Assembly: GCA_031555955.1 (NCBI GenBank)
Contig: JAVBTY010000078.1
Coordinates: 1 to 6,260 of the forward strand
DNA from: Azoarcus sp031555955
GTDB taxonomy: Bacteria; Pseudomonadota; Gammaproteobacteria; Burkholderiales; Rhodocyclaceae
Direction: 5' to 3'
Length of the DNA stretch: 6,260 bases
The notes beneath the pieces were generated by a model that had not been told where the DNA came from, did not search any database, and saw nothing but the letters and a program-made list of their open reading frames with translations. A program made the translations under genes and the position numbers. Of this stretch, positions 1-5,675 are shown in pieces; the stretch's first letter is position 1, and every line of letters begins with the position of its first letter.

Positions 1-75
1 GCCGGGATCGGTCATGGGCGGGCGCGGGCGGTTCGCGTTATCGGGCCGCCATTTTACGCGCGCCCGGATGCGCTG

Positions 76-99
76 GCGTCCGTCCAGCCGGACGGACGC
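76..99 (-). terminator. Stem-loop downstream of grxD, candidate terminator or mRNA 3' end
   Basis: The two arms at 76-85 and 90-99 are perfect 10-bp reverse complements (GCGTCCGTCC / GGACGGACGC) around a four-base loop. The hairpin starts about 12 bases past the grxD stop codon, where the end of the hemA-prfA-prmC-grxD transcript is expected. There is no T-run on the minus-strand side after the stem, so it does not fit a classical Rho-independent terminator. It could instead block 3' exonucleases or work with Rho. The structure is seen directly; the role is inferred. Confidence 0.5.
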
Positions 100-111
100 G
101 CCGTTGCGGCG

Positions 112-432
112 TTACGCCTTGCCCGCGTCGGCAAGCATCTGCTGCAGTTCTCCGCTGGCGTACATCTCGCGCATGATGTCGCAGCCGCCGACGAATTCGC
201 CGTTGATGTACAGCTGCGGAATGGTCGGCCAGCTGGCGAATTCCTTGATGCCCTGGCGGATTTTTTCGTCGGCCAGCACGTTGACGGCGAAAATGTCTTC
301 GAGGCCGCAGTTCCTGAGAATCTGCACGGCGGTGGCGGAAAAGCCGCACATGGGCGCCTGGGGGACGCCTTTCATGTAGAGAACGACGGGGTTGGTGCTG
401 ACCTGTTCGCGGATAACGTCCTGAATGTCCAT
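112..432 (-). CDS. grxD: Monothiol glutaredoxin, Grx4/GrxD type (CGFS)
   Basis: This 106-residue protein is a single thioredoxin-fold glutaredoxin domain of the usual length for bacterial Grx4. The monothiol active site CGFS is at residues 29-32. Lys21, in the conserved LYMKG stretch, is expected to contact glutathione. The WPTIPQLYI segment (68-76, with the cis-proline) and GGCDI (82-86) complete the glutathione site. Proteins of this class hold a glutathione-ligated [2Fe-2S] cluster as a dimer or with BolA proteins, and act in cytoplasmic Fe-S trafficking rather than disulfide reduction. The frame stays open upstream to 675, but that part overlaps prmC and looks non-native. The ATG at 430-432 gives the canonical family N-terminus (MDIQDVIREQV) and has a weak AGGCG-like site a few bases upstream. 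The gene lies 62 bases past prmC, with a good promoter overlapping the end of prmC. Confidence 0.96.
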   Translation of the reverse strand: MDIQDVIREQVSTNPVVLYMKGVPQAPMCGFSATAVQILRNCGLEDIFAVNVLADEKIRQGIKEFASWPTIPQLYINGEFVGGCDIMREMYASGELQQMLADAGKA

Positions 433-469
433 GTTTCGCCTGCGTAAAGTTGAGTTAAATAGTCGGAAA

Positions 470-498
470 ATTCTAGGTTTCGTCCCGGCGCCCGTCAA
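470..498 (-). promoter_or_regulatory. Internal sigma70-like promoter for grxD
   Basis: Read on the minus strand, TTGACG (493-498) and TAGAAT (470-475) are separated by exactly 17 bases. Each hexamer matches five of six consensus positions. The prmC stop TGA (497-495) is embedded in the -35 element. The predicted start near 463 leaves a leader of about 30 bases before the grxD ATG at 432. The gap from 433 to about 480 is visibly more AT-rich than the surrounding genes, as expected for a promoter. The hexamers are seen; activity is inferred. Confidence 0.65.
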
Positions 499-1355
499 GC
501 CGGGGCAGGCGGCGGCCTTCCCCGCCAGCGTCCGCCGGAAACGCGTTCGATGCCCGCGAGATCCTTCCACGAGGCGATGGCGCTGAAGCCCCGGTCGGCA
601 AGCAGGCCGCGCACGGCGGCGGCCTGGTCGTAGCCGTGTTCGAGGAACAGCCAGCCTTGCGCTTCGAGGTGACACGGCGCCCGGGCGGTGATTTCGGCCA
701 GATCGTCCAGCCCGGCTGCTCCGGCGGCCAGCGCGGTGCGCGGTTCGAAGCGCAGGTCGCCCGCCTCCAGGTGCGGGTCTGCCGCAGCAATATAGGGCGG
801 ATTGGCGACGATGAGACTGAAGCGCTCGTCGCCCAGCGCCGAAAACCAGTCGCTATGCACGAAAGACACGCTGGCGCCAAGCCGGGCGGCGTTGCTCATG
901 GCAACCCACAGGGCTTCGCGCGAACGGTCCAGCGCCATCACGCTGGCCGCGCCGAATTCCAGCGCAAGGGTGACCGCGAGCGCGCCGCTGCCGGTGCCCA
1001 GATCCAGCACGCGCAGATCCGGCTGGCCGCTGCAGTGCGCCAGCGCCAGTTCCACCAGCAGTTCGGTGTCGGGCCGGGGAATCAGCACCGCGGGCGTCAC
1101 CATGAAGCTGCGTCCGAAAAATTCGCGTTCGCCGGTAAGGTAGGCCACCGGTTCGCCCGCGACGCGGCGTTCGACCAGCGCGCGGAATTCCGCCCAGGCC
1201 GCGTCTTCCAGCCGTTTTTCCGGCCATGCGGCCAGGTGCGCGGGCGGGCAGCGCAGCGTGTGCCGCAGCAGCACGCGGGCATCCAGCACGTCGATGCGCT
1301 GGCGCGCCCACGCCAGCGCGGCGGCGATGGCGGGGGGCGCGGTGTCCGGCGTCAC
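495..1355 (-). CDS. prmC: Release factor glutamine methyltransferase PrmC (HemK)
   Basis: The 286-residue protein methylates the N5 amide of the glutamine in the GGQ motif of release factors RF1 and RF2, using S-adenosylmethionine. An N-terminal helical substrate-binding region (about 1-75) is followed by the conserved linker around residues 72-98, which contains LTGEREFFGR and IPRPDTE. The Rossmann methyltransferase domain has the SAM loop VLDLGTGSGAL at 116-126 and the catalytic NPPY at 185-188. The length is normal for the family. The start is a GTG at 1353-1355, three bases past the prfA stop, with a GGAAGG Shine-Dalgarno seven bases upstream inside the end of prfA. This suggests translational coupling with its own substrate gene. 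The last residues (RGRPPPAPA) are a low-complexity tail beyond the usual C-terminus and probably of no catalytic importance. Confidence 0.96.
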   Translation of the reverse strand: MTPDTAPPAIAAALAWARQRIDVLDARVLLRHTLRCPPAHLAAWPEKRLEDAAWAEFRALVERRVAGEPVAYLTGEREFFGRSFMVTPAVLIPRPDTELLVELALAHCSGQPDLRVLDLGTGSGALAVTLALEFGAASVMALDRSREALWVAMSNAARLGASVSFVHSDWFSALGDERFSLIVANPPYIAAADPHLEAGDLRFEPRTALAAGAAGLDDLAEITARAPCHLEAQGWLFLEHGYDQAAAVRGLLADRGFSAIASWKDLAGIERVSGGRWRGRPPPAPA

Positions 1356-1358
1356 GGT

Positions 1359-2450
1359 TCAGCCTTCCGCCAGCGCGGCGAGCTGTTCGGCCTGGTGTTC
1401 GAGCACGAGGGCGTCGACCAGTTCGTCCAGATCGCCTTCCATCACCGCATCGAGCTTGTACAGGGTGAGGTTGATGCGGTGGTCGGTCATGCGCCCCTGC
1501 GGGAAGTTGTAGGTGCGGATGCGTTCGGAGCGGTCGCCGCTGCCGATCAGGCTTTTGCGCGTCGCCGCCTCTTTCTGCTGCTGCGCGCGCAGCTTCGCAT
1601 CCTGCAGGCGCGCGGCGAGCACCGCCATCGCCTGCGCCTTGTTGCGGTGCTGCGAGCGGTCGTCCTGGCATTCGACGACAAGGCCGGTGGGCAGGTGGGT
1701 GATGCGCACCGCCGAATCGGTCTTGTTGATGTGCTGCCCGCCCGCGCCGGAAGCGCGGAAGGTGTCGATGCGCAGCTCCGCCGGGTTGATGTCGACCTCG
1801 GCCACGGCGTCGGCCTCCGGCATCACCGCCACGGTGCAGGCGGAGGTGTGGATGCGTCCCTGCGTTTCGGTGACGGGGATGCGCTGCACGCGGTGCCCGC
1901 CGGATTCGAACTTGAGCCGGGAATAAACGCCCGCGCCGGCGATGCGGGCAATCACTTCCTTGTAGCCGCCCAGGTCCGACTCGCTGGCGGAAACGATTTC
2001 CACCTTCCAGCGCTGGCGCTCGGCATAGCGCGAGTACATGCGCAGCAGGTCGGCGGCGAACAGCGCGGCTTCGTCACCGCCGGTTCCTGCGCGGATTTCG
2101 AGGAACAGGTTACGCCCGTCGTTAGGGTCGCGCGGCAGCAGCGCGCGTTGCAGTTCGTCCTCCAGCGCGGCGATGCGCGCTTCGCCCTGCGCCAGTTCGC
2201 TGCGCCCGAGTTCGCGCATTTCAGCGTCGCCCTGCGCGTCGGCCAGCAGTTCGCGCGCGGTGGCGCAGTCGGCTTCGGCCTGCCGCCAGGCGCGGTACAG
2301 TTCGACCACCGGTTCGATTTCGGCGCGTTCGCGCGACAGGTCGCGAAAGGCGTTCATGTCGCGCGCGGCCTCTTCAGCGGCGAGCGCGCGGTCGAGCTCG
2401 GCCAGACGGCCCGTCAGGTGTTCGAGTTTGTCGCGGATGCTCTGTTTCAT
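1359..2450 (-). CDS. prfA: Peptide chain release factor 1 (RF1)
   Basis: RF1 reads UAA and UAG stop codons in the ribosomal A site and triggers peptidyl-tRNA hydrolysis. The 363-residue product has the typical RF1 length. Domain 1 (about 1-110) is helical and charged. The stop-codon recognition tripeptide is PVT at 192-194, the RF1 signature; RF2 would have SPF. The GGQ catalytic loop is at 237-239 within RASGAGGQHINKTDS. The C-terminal part carries the conserved segments TYNFPQGRMTDHRI (313-326) and YKLDAVMEGDLDEL. The ATG at 2448-2450 gives the canonical MKQSIRDKLE start, but I see no good Shine-Dalgarno. A five-codon open frame (2464 to 2447) ends in a TGA overlapping this ATG, which could couple initiation. 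The gene follows hemA by 63 bases and precedes prmC by three. Confidence 0.98.
   Translation of the reverse strand: MKQSIRDKLEHLTGRLAELDRALAAEEAARDMNAFRDLSRERAEIEPVVELYRAWRQAEADCATARELLADAQGDAEMRELGRSELAQGEARIAALEDELQRALLPRDPNDGRNLFLEIRAGTGGDEAALFAADLLRMYSRYAERQRWKVEIVSASESDLGGYKEVIARIAGAGVYSRLKFESGGHRVQRIPVTETQGRIHTSACTVAVMPEADAVAEVDINPAELRIDTFRASGAGGQHINKTDSAVRITHLPTGLVVECQDDRSQHRNKAQAMAVLAARLQDAKLRAQQQKEAATRKSLIGSGDRSERIRTYNFPQGRMTDHRINLTLYKLDAVMEGDLDELVDALVLEHQAEQLAALAEG
1363..1368 (-). promoter_or_regulatory. Ribosome binding site deciding the prmC GTG start
   Basis: GGAAGG on the minus strand lies seven bases before the GTG at 1355 and inside the last codons of prfA. It is the reason for choosing this non-ATG start, which also gives a normal PrmC N-terminus. 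Confidence 0.7.
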
Positions 2451-2513
2451 GGAATGTCGGCCATGCGCCGCGCGCGCCAGCCCGGGGCCGGAACGCGGCG
2501 GGCGGTGGAAAAG

Positions 2514-3764
2514 CTAATGGCGGGGGAGGTTGAACAGGTCGCGGATCACGCGCCCGGCTTCGGCCTGCTGTTCGCCTTCGGACTGGTTGAGGAAGCGGGT
2601 GGGGCCGTGCATCAGCTTGTTGGCGAGTCCGCGGGAAAGGCTTTCCACCACCTGCCGCGGGTCCTCGCCCTTGGCCAGCAGGCGCAGCGCGCGCTCTACT
2701 TCGCCGTGGCGCAGCGTTTCGGCATGCTCGCGCAGGGCGCGGATTACCGGCACCACATCGCGCCCCTGCATCCAGTGCAGAAAGCCATCGACGCGCGTAT
2801 CGATGATCTGCTCGGCCTCGACCACCGCCTGCTGGCGCGATTCGATACCGGCTTCCACCACCTGCGCCAGATCGTCCACGGTGTACAGGAAGACGTCGTC
2901 GAGCGCGCCGATTTCGGGTTCGATGTCGCGCGGCACGGCCAGATCGACCATCACCATGGGGCGGTGCCGGCGCGCCTTCACCGCGCGCTCGGCCATGCCG
3001 AGGCCGACGATGGGCAGGGGCGCGGCGGTACAGGAGACGACCACATCGAAGCGCGGCAGCATTTCGCCGACGAGATCAAGCCGCATCGTGTTCGCGCCGA
3101 AACGCGACGCCAGCGCGCGCGCGCGCTCCTCGGTGCGGTTGGCCACGGTCATCGTCTTCGCCCCGGCCCCGGCGAAGTGCGCGGCGCACAGTTCGATCAT
3201 CTCGCCCGCGCCGATGAACAGGACGTGCTGGTCCGATACCCGTTCGTAGATACGTTCGGCCAGATGCACCGCCGCCGCCGCCATCGATACGATGTTGGCG
3301 CCAATCGCGGTGGTGGAACGCACCTCTTTCGCCACCGCGAAGGTGTTCTGGAACAGCTTGTGCAGCAGCGTTCCCATCGTCCCGGCCTGCTCGGCCAGCC
3401 GCGCCGCTTCTTTCACCTGGCCAAGAATCTGCGGCTCGCCCAGCACCATCGAATCCAGCCCGCTGGCGACGCGGAACACGTGGCGCACCGCGTCGCGCTG
3501 GGGGTAGGCGTACAGGTAGGGCGACACCTCGCCCAGCGGCAGGTGGTGAAAATCCGCCAGCCAGCCCGCCGTGCGCTGCGGCTGCTCGGCGGCGAAATAG
3601 AGTTCGGTGCGGTTGCAGGTGGAAAGGATCGCCGCTTCACGCGCGAAATTCGCCCGCGTCAGCTCATGCAGGGCCTGATCGAGGCGCTCGGGCTGAAACG
3701 CCACGCGTTCGCGGATGGCGAGCGGCGCCGTGTGGTGATTCAGACCGAGGGCATAAAGCTGCAT
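2514..3764 (-). CDS. hemA: Glutamyl-tRNA reductase
   Basis: The 416-residue enzyme reduces glutamyl-tRNA(Glu) to glutamate-1-semialdehyde with NADPH, the first committed step of C5-pathway tetrapyrrole (heme) synthesis. The N-terminal catalytic domain opens with YALGLNHHTAPLAIRE. The nucleophilic cysteine is Cys50 in STCNRTE (48-54), and the signature GLDSMVLGEPQILGQVK spans 102-118. The NADPH-binding Rossmann domain has GAGEM at 185-189 and ANRT at 208-211, and the VMVDLAVPRDIEP segment follows at 271-283. A helical dimerisation domain runs from about 305 to the end. Length and motif order are fully standard. The ATG at 3762-3764 is supported by the conserved N-terminus, although no clear Shine-Dalgarno precedes it. 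It is the first gene of hemA-prfA-prmC-grxD and has its own promoter about 40 bases upstream. Confidence 0.98.
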   Translation of the reverse strand: MQLYALGLNHHTAPLAIRERVAFQPERLDQALHELTRANFAREAAILSTCNRTELYFAAEQPQRTAGWLADFHHLPLGEVSPYLYAYPQRDAVRHVFRVASGLDSMVLGEPQILGQVKEAARLAEQAGTMGTLLHKLFQNTFAVAKEVRSTTAIGANIVSMAAAAVHLAERIYERVSDQHVLFIGAGEMIELCAAHFAGAGAKTMTVANRTEERARALASRFGANTMRLDLVGEMLPRFDVVVSCTAAPLPIVGLGMAERAVKARRHRPMVMVDLAVPRDIEPEIGALDDVFLYTVDDLAQVVEAGIESRQQAVVEAEQIIDTRVDGFLHWMQGRDVVPVIRALREHAETLRHGEVERALRLLAKGEDPRQVVESLSRGLANKLMHGPTRFLNQSEGEQQAEAGRVIRDLFNLPRH

Positions 3765-3806
3765 GCGTGGAAACGGAACGGACGGGGCAATAATGCGCGG
3801 GCAGCG

Positions 3807-3815
3807 ATTATAGCA
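3807..3815 (-). promoter_or_regulatory. Extended -10 promoter of the hemA operon
   Basis: The minus strand reads TGCTATAAT: a perfect -10 TATAAT at 3807-3812 preceded by the extended -10 TGN at 3813-3815. The best -35-like TTGATG (3826-3831) is only 13 bases away, too close to be used normally, so the extended -10 probably carries the promoter. The predicted start near 3800 leaves a leader of about 35 bases. Its position directly before hemA supports the call; activity is inferred. Confidence 0.65.
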
Positions 3816-3863
3816 CTGCCCCGCCCATCAAAAGCATGAATAAAATCAGCCAGTTCCGGAAAT

Positions 3864-3882
3864 ACGCCCGCGCGCCCGGCGT
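3864..3882 (-). terminator. Weak candidate terminator after the ABM gene
   Basis: Past the ABM stop the minus strand has ACGCC and GGCGT arms (5 bp) around a GC-rich nine-base middle that may pair further, followed by ATTTCC. The stem is short and the T-run poor. It is the only terminator-like structure I see between the upstream cassette and the hemA promoter. Confidence 0.22.
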
Positions 3883-3887
3883 GGCTA

Positions 3888-4208
3888 TCACGCGATGCAA
3901 CGGCCCCGGCCGAAACCCGTCGTCAGCACCGTATCGCACAGCGTGATCCGTGGCGGAAGCGCCAGCAGGGCTTCGAACTGTTTCAGCGCTTTCTGCACGA
4001 TTACGGACTGGAGGTGCTCCTCCCACGCGGCCCGGTCCCGGTAAAGCTCATACAGCACGAATGCGTTCTTGCATTCCTGGGGGCGATGAACGGCGTAGTA
4101 AACCGTCCCTTCTTCCGGCCGCGCGGCGGCGACCAGCTCACGCAGAAGATTTTCAAGCTCCGCAGCGGATGCGGGATTCACTTCGAGTTCGACAAGCACC
4201 AGAAACAT
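3888..4208 (-). CDS. ABM-domain small monooxygenase-like protein (YgiN-like)
   Basis: This 106-residue protein is a single antibiotic biosynthesis monooxygenase (ABM) dimeric alpha/beta-barrel domain. Seen in the sequence are an opening beta strand (FLVLVELEV, 2-10), a helix rich in Glu and Leu (about 14-30), and the family block EEGTVYYAVHR (32-42). Next come AFVLYELYRDRAAWEEHLQS (49-68), with the conserved histidine at 65, and a final strand near 87-94. Relatives include the quinol monooxygenase YgiN and heme- or polyketide-acting enzymes, so the substrate cannot be assigned. The ATG at 4206-4208 has a GGAG seven bases upstream. The gene is last in a three-gene unit, 12 bases after the AraC-family regulator, which probably controls it. 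The short GRGRCIA tail is unremarkable. A role in quinone or electrophile stress is a guess from family and context. Confidence 0.88.
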   Translation of the reverse strand: MFLVLVELEVNPASAAELENLLRELVAAARPEEGTVYYAVHRPQECKNAFVLYELYRDRAAWEEHLQSVIVQKALKQFEALLALPPRITLCDTVLTTGFGRGRCIA

Positions 4209-4215
4209 GACGCGG

Positions 4216-4219
4216 CTCC
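4216..4219 (-). promoter_or_regulatory. Shine-Dalgarno of the ABM gene
   Basis: GGAG on the minus strand lies seven bases before the ATG at 4208, in the 12-base gap after the regulator's stop. It supports this start and independent initiation within the polycistronic message. Confidence 0.6.
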
Positions 4220-4220
4220 A

Positions 4221-5072
4221 TCAGGAAAGGGGGTCTGGAGCCCGCAGAGTGCCCGCCGCGCGGCGGCTGGTATTGTAAAAATGCGTCTTCGCGCGGGCAT
4301 CCGCGAGGTACTGCCGCGGCGTGACGCCCGCAAGCTGGCGGAAATCGCGGATGAAATGCGCCTGGTCGTAATAGCCCTGGGCCAGCGCGGTTTCCAGCGG
4401 GGCAGCCGATCCATCCAGCATCAGTTTCCGCACGGTATGCTGGAAGCGGCTCAGGCTCCTGAGTTCGCCGGGAGACTGCCCGGCAAGCGCCATGAAGCGG
4501 CGCTCCAGCTGCCTGCGTCCGAGATGCAGCTTTTCCGCGAGCGTCCGGATGGCGAGCGGGGCATCGCGCCGGTACAGCAGCGCCATGGCTTTTTCGACCA
4601 GCGGATCCGGCGCCGCGCGTTCCAGGCGCGAAACCAGAAACGACTGGAGCAGCGCCAGTCTTTCGTCCAGCGTTTCCGCCTCGCCGAAACGGCCGGAAAG
4701 TTCCGCGCCCGCCCTGCCCCAGAGCTGCCCGGCGGACAGCACGCGATCCCGCAGCTCCGCGCCGGGAATAGGGGTGAAGCGATGGATCATGCCGACCCTG
4801 AAGCGGACGGCGACGAAGCCGGTATCCGCGCAAGGCAGCAGTCTGACCGGCTCGCGGCGGAGGCAGAACAGATACGCCGGGGCGCAGCTTTCCTCGCGGC
4901 CATCGCGGGTCAGGTAGCGGAACGGCGCCCGGTAATGGAAATACAGTTCGGCCCCGGTTCCCGGCAGCAGCACGGGAAGGCGGATGTTTTCCCCCGGCGC
5001 GCTTTCCCACCCCCACAGCCGGTCGATGAACGGGCGCAGCACGGGAAGAGGGAGGCGCTGGAAGGTTTTCAT
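4221..5072 (-). CDS. AraC-family transcriptional regulator
   Basis: This is a 283-residue DNA-binding regulator. The N-terminal half (about 1-150) resembles the AraC-associated sensor domain that begins with a LRPFIDRLWGWES-type motif and has ELYFHY near 42-47 (DUF6597-like, by my reading). The ligand is unknown. The C-terminal AraC/XylS domain has two helix-turn-helices. The first is around 175-198 (TLAEKLHLGRRQLERRF). The second is around 226-256, containing ALAQGYYDQAHFIRDFR and the typical GVTPRQYL end. A tail of about 27 residues (ARAKTHFYNTS onward) follows the second HTH. The ATG at 5070-5072 directly abuts the ynfA TAG, so translation is probably coupled; a weak GCGGA lies upstream. 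Being mid-operon, it probably regulates its own cassette. It could also act on distant genes. Confidence 0.93.
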   Translation of the reverse strand: MKTFQRLPLPVLRPFIDRLWGWESAPGENIRLPVLLPGTGAELYFHYRAPFRYLTRDGREESCAPAYLFCLRREPVRLLPCADTGFVAVRFRVGMIHRFTPIPGAELRDRVLSAGQLWGRAGAELSGRFGEAETLDERLALLQSFLVSRLERAAPDPLVEKAMALLYRRDAPLAIRTLAEKLHLGRRQLERRFMALAGQSPGELRSLSRFQHTVRKLMLDGSAAPLETALAQGYYDQAHFIRDFRQLAGVTPRQYLADARAKTHFYNTSRRAAGTLRAPDPLS

Positions 5073-5414
5073 CTACAGAGATCCGCCCTGCCGCGGCCCC
5101 AGCATGATGATGCCCGCGCCCAGCAGACAGACGCCGACGCCTATCCAGTCCGTCAGGGTGGGCCTGACTGAATCCACGGCCCACAGCCACAGCAGCGCGA
5201 CGCAGATGTAAACACCGCCGTAAGCGGCATATACGCGTCCCGCCGCATTCGGATGCAGCGAAAGCAGCCACACGAAAAGCGCCAGACTCATCGCGGCCAA
5301 CACCAGCAGCCACGCGGAACGGCCCTGCCTGAGCCAGAGCCACGGCAGATAGCAGCCCACGATTTCGGCGACGGCGGTAAGGGCAAAAAGGACGAATGTT
5401 TTCAGGATTTCCAC
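5073..5414 (-). CDS. ynfA: YnfA/UPF0060 family small inner-membrane protein
   Basis: The 113-residue product matches the YnfA family, recognised by CYLPWLWLRQ (21-30), SLALFVWLLSLHP (43-55), GRVYAAYGGVYI (59-70) and the final glycine-rich helix. It has four predicted transmembrane segments at roughly 4-23, 33-52, 62-80 and 89-106. The family resembles the small multidrug resistance fold, and some members have been reported as drug efflux proteins; the substrate here is unknown. I chose the GTG at 5412-5414 because it gives the usual family N-terminus (MEILKTFVLF) and near-usual length. An in-frame ATG at 5460-5462 would add 16 non-conserved, arginine-rich residues. Neither start has a strong Shine-Dalgarno. 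The TAG stop is immediately followed by the araC ATG. It is first in the ynfA-araC-ABM unit, and I see no clear promoter for it in 5463-5675. Confidence 0.88.
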   Translation of the reverse strand: MEILKTFVLFALTAVAEIVGCYLPWLWLRQGRSAWLLVLAAMSLALFVWLLSLHPNAAGRVYAAYGGVYICVALLWLWAVDSVRPTLTDWIGVGVCLLGAGIIMLGPRQGGSL

Positions 5415-5543
5415 GGAATACGCAGCGCGGCAAAGCCGGGAGGAACGCTCTGGATACCACATTTCACCGGACAGCCGGAGCGGGGATTACGCCAATGGCC
5501 GCGGACGCGGCGTTTTTACGCGAACCCGTCCGCCAGGATTCCG

Positions 5544-5559
5544 GGGCTGAACGCAGCCC
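5544..5559. repeat. 6-bp inverted repeat in the divergent ynfA/mutS region
   Basis: GGGCTG (5544-5549) and CAGCCC (5554-5559) are perfect reverse complements around AACG. The repeat overlaps the putative mutS -35 and spacer. It could be an operator, for instance for the AraC-family regulator or another factor, or a chance palindrome in GC-rich DNA. Confidence 0.4.
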
Positions 5560-5574
5560 TTCAACTGATAAAAT
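5547..5574 (+). promoter_or_regulatory. Candidate mutS promoter (extended -10)
   Basis: TAAAAT at 5569-5574 matches five of six -10 positions and is preceded by TGA at 5566-5568, an extended -10 TGN. CTGAAC at 5547-5552 is a poor -35 (three of six) at 16 bases. The predicted start near 5581 gives a leader of about 95 bases to the mutS ATG. It is the best rightward promoter in the 5463-5675 gap, which otherwise holds no gene that I can see. Confidence 0.5.
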
Positions 5575-5675
5575 GCCCGCCCATGTCCATGGACTGAAAC
5601 CGGAACGGCGGCGCATCCGGGGCCACAGGCAGCACGGACTGAACGGACTTTCCCCCCGCAATCTCAATATCCGCA

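Noticed and set aside
1..15. A possible next minus-strand gene starting ATG at 15 (MTDPG), with a TAAAAT at 51-56 as a possible -10
   Set aside because: Only five codons are visible, there is no Shine-Dalgarno, and no -35 lies at suitable spacing. It may be real but cannot be supported from this window.
433..675. N-terminal extension of the glutaredoxin frame to position 675
   Set aside because: The extra 81 residues overlap prmC in another frame and are low-complexity Arg/Pro/Ala; the ATG at 432 gives a complete Grx4 protein with its own promoter.
636..3839. A 1067-codon plus-strand open frame opposite hemA, prfA and prmC
   Set aside because: hemA, prfA and prmC all sit in the same codon register, and the gaps between them (63 and 3 bases) are multiples of three, so this frame reads exact reverse complements of their codons. 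Stops would need TTA, CTA or TCA codons on the coding strand, which are rare in GC-rich genes. The product is rich in His, Arg, Gln, Gly and Ala, with no recognisable domain, while the opposite strand encodes three unmistakable enzymes.
4014..5171. A 385-codon plus-strand open frame opposite the AraC and ABM genes
   Set aside because: It has the same cause: those genes share one codon register and the antisense frame lacks stops. Its translation shows no family features, whereas the minus strand has clear AraC and ABM domains.
4153..5460. A 435-codon minus-strand frame overlapping ynfA and araC
   Set aside because: It is an out-of-register reading of the two real genes, very rich in Arg, Pro, Ala and Gly, with no recognisable domain.
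5498..5517. GCCGC-GGAC-GCGGC stem followed by a short T-run, resembling a plus-strand terminator
   Set aside because: The stem is only 5 bp and no plus-strand gene lies upstream for it to terminate, so it is probably chance in GC-rich DNA.
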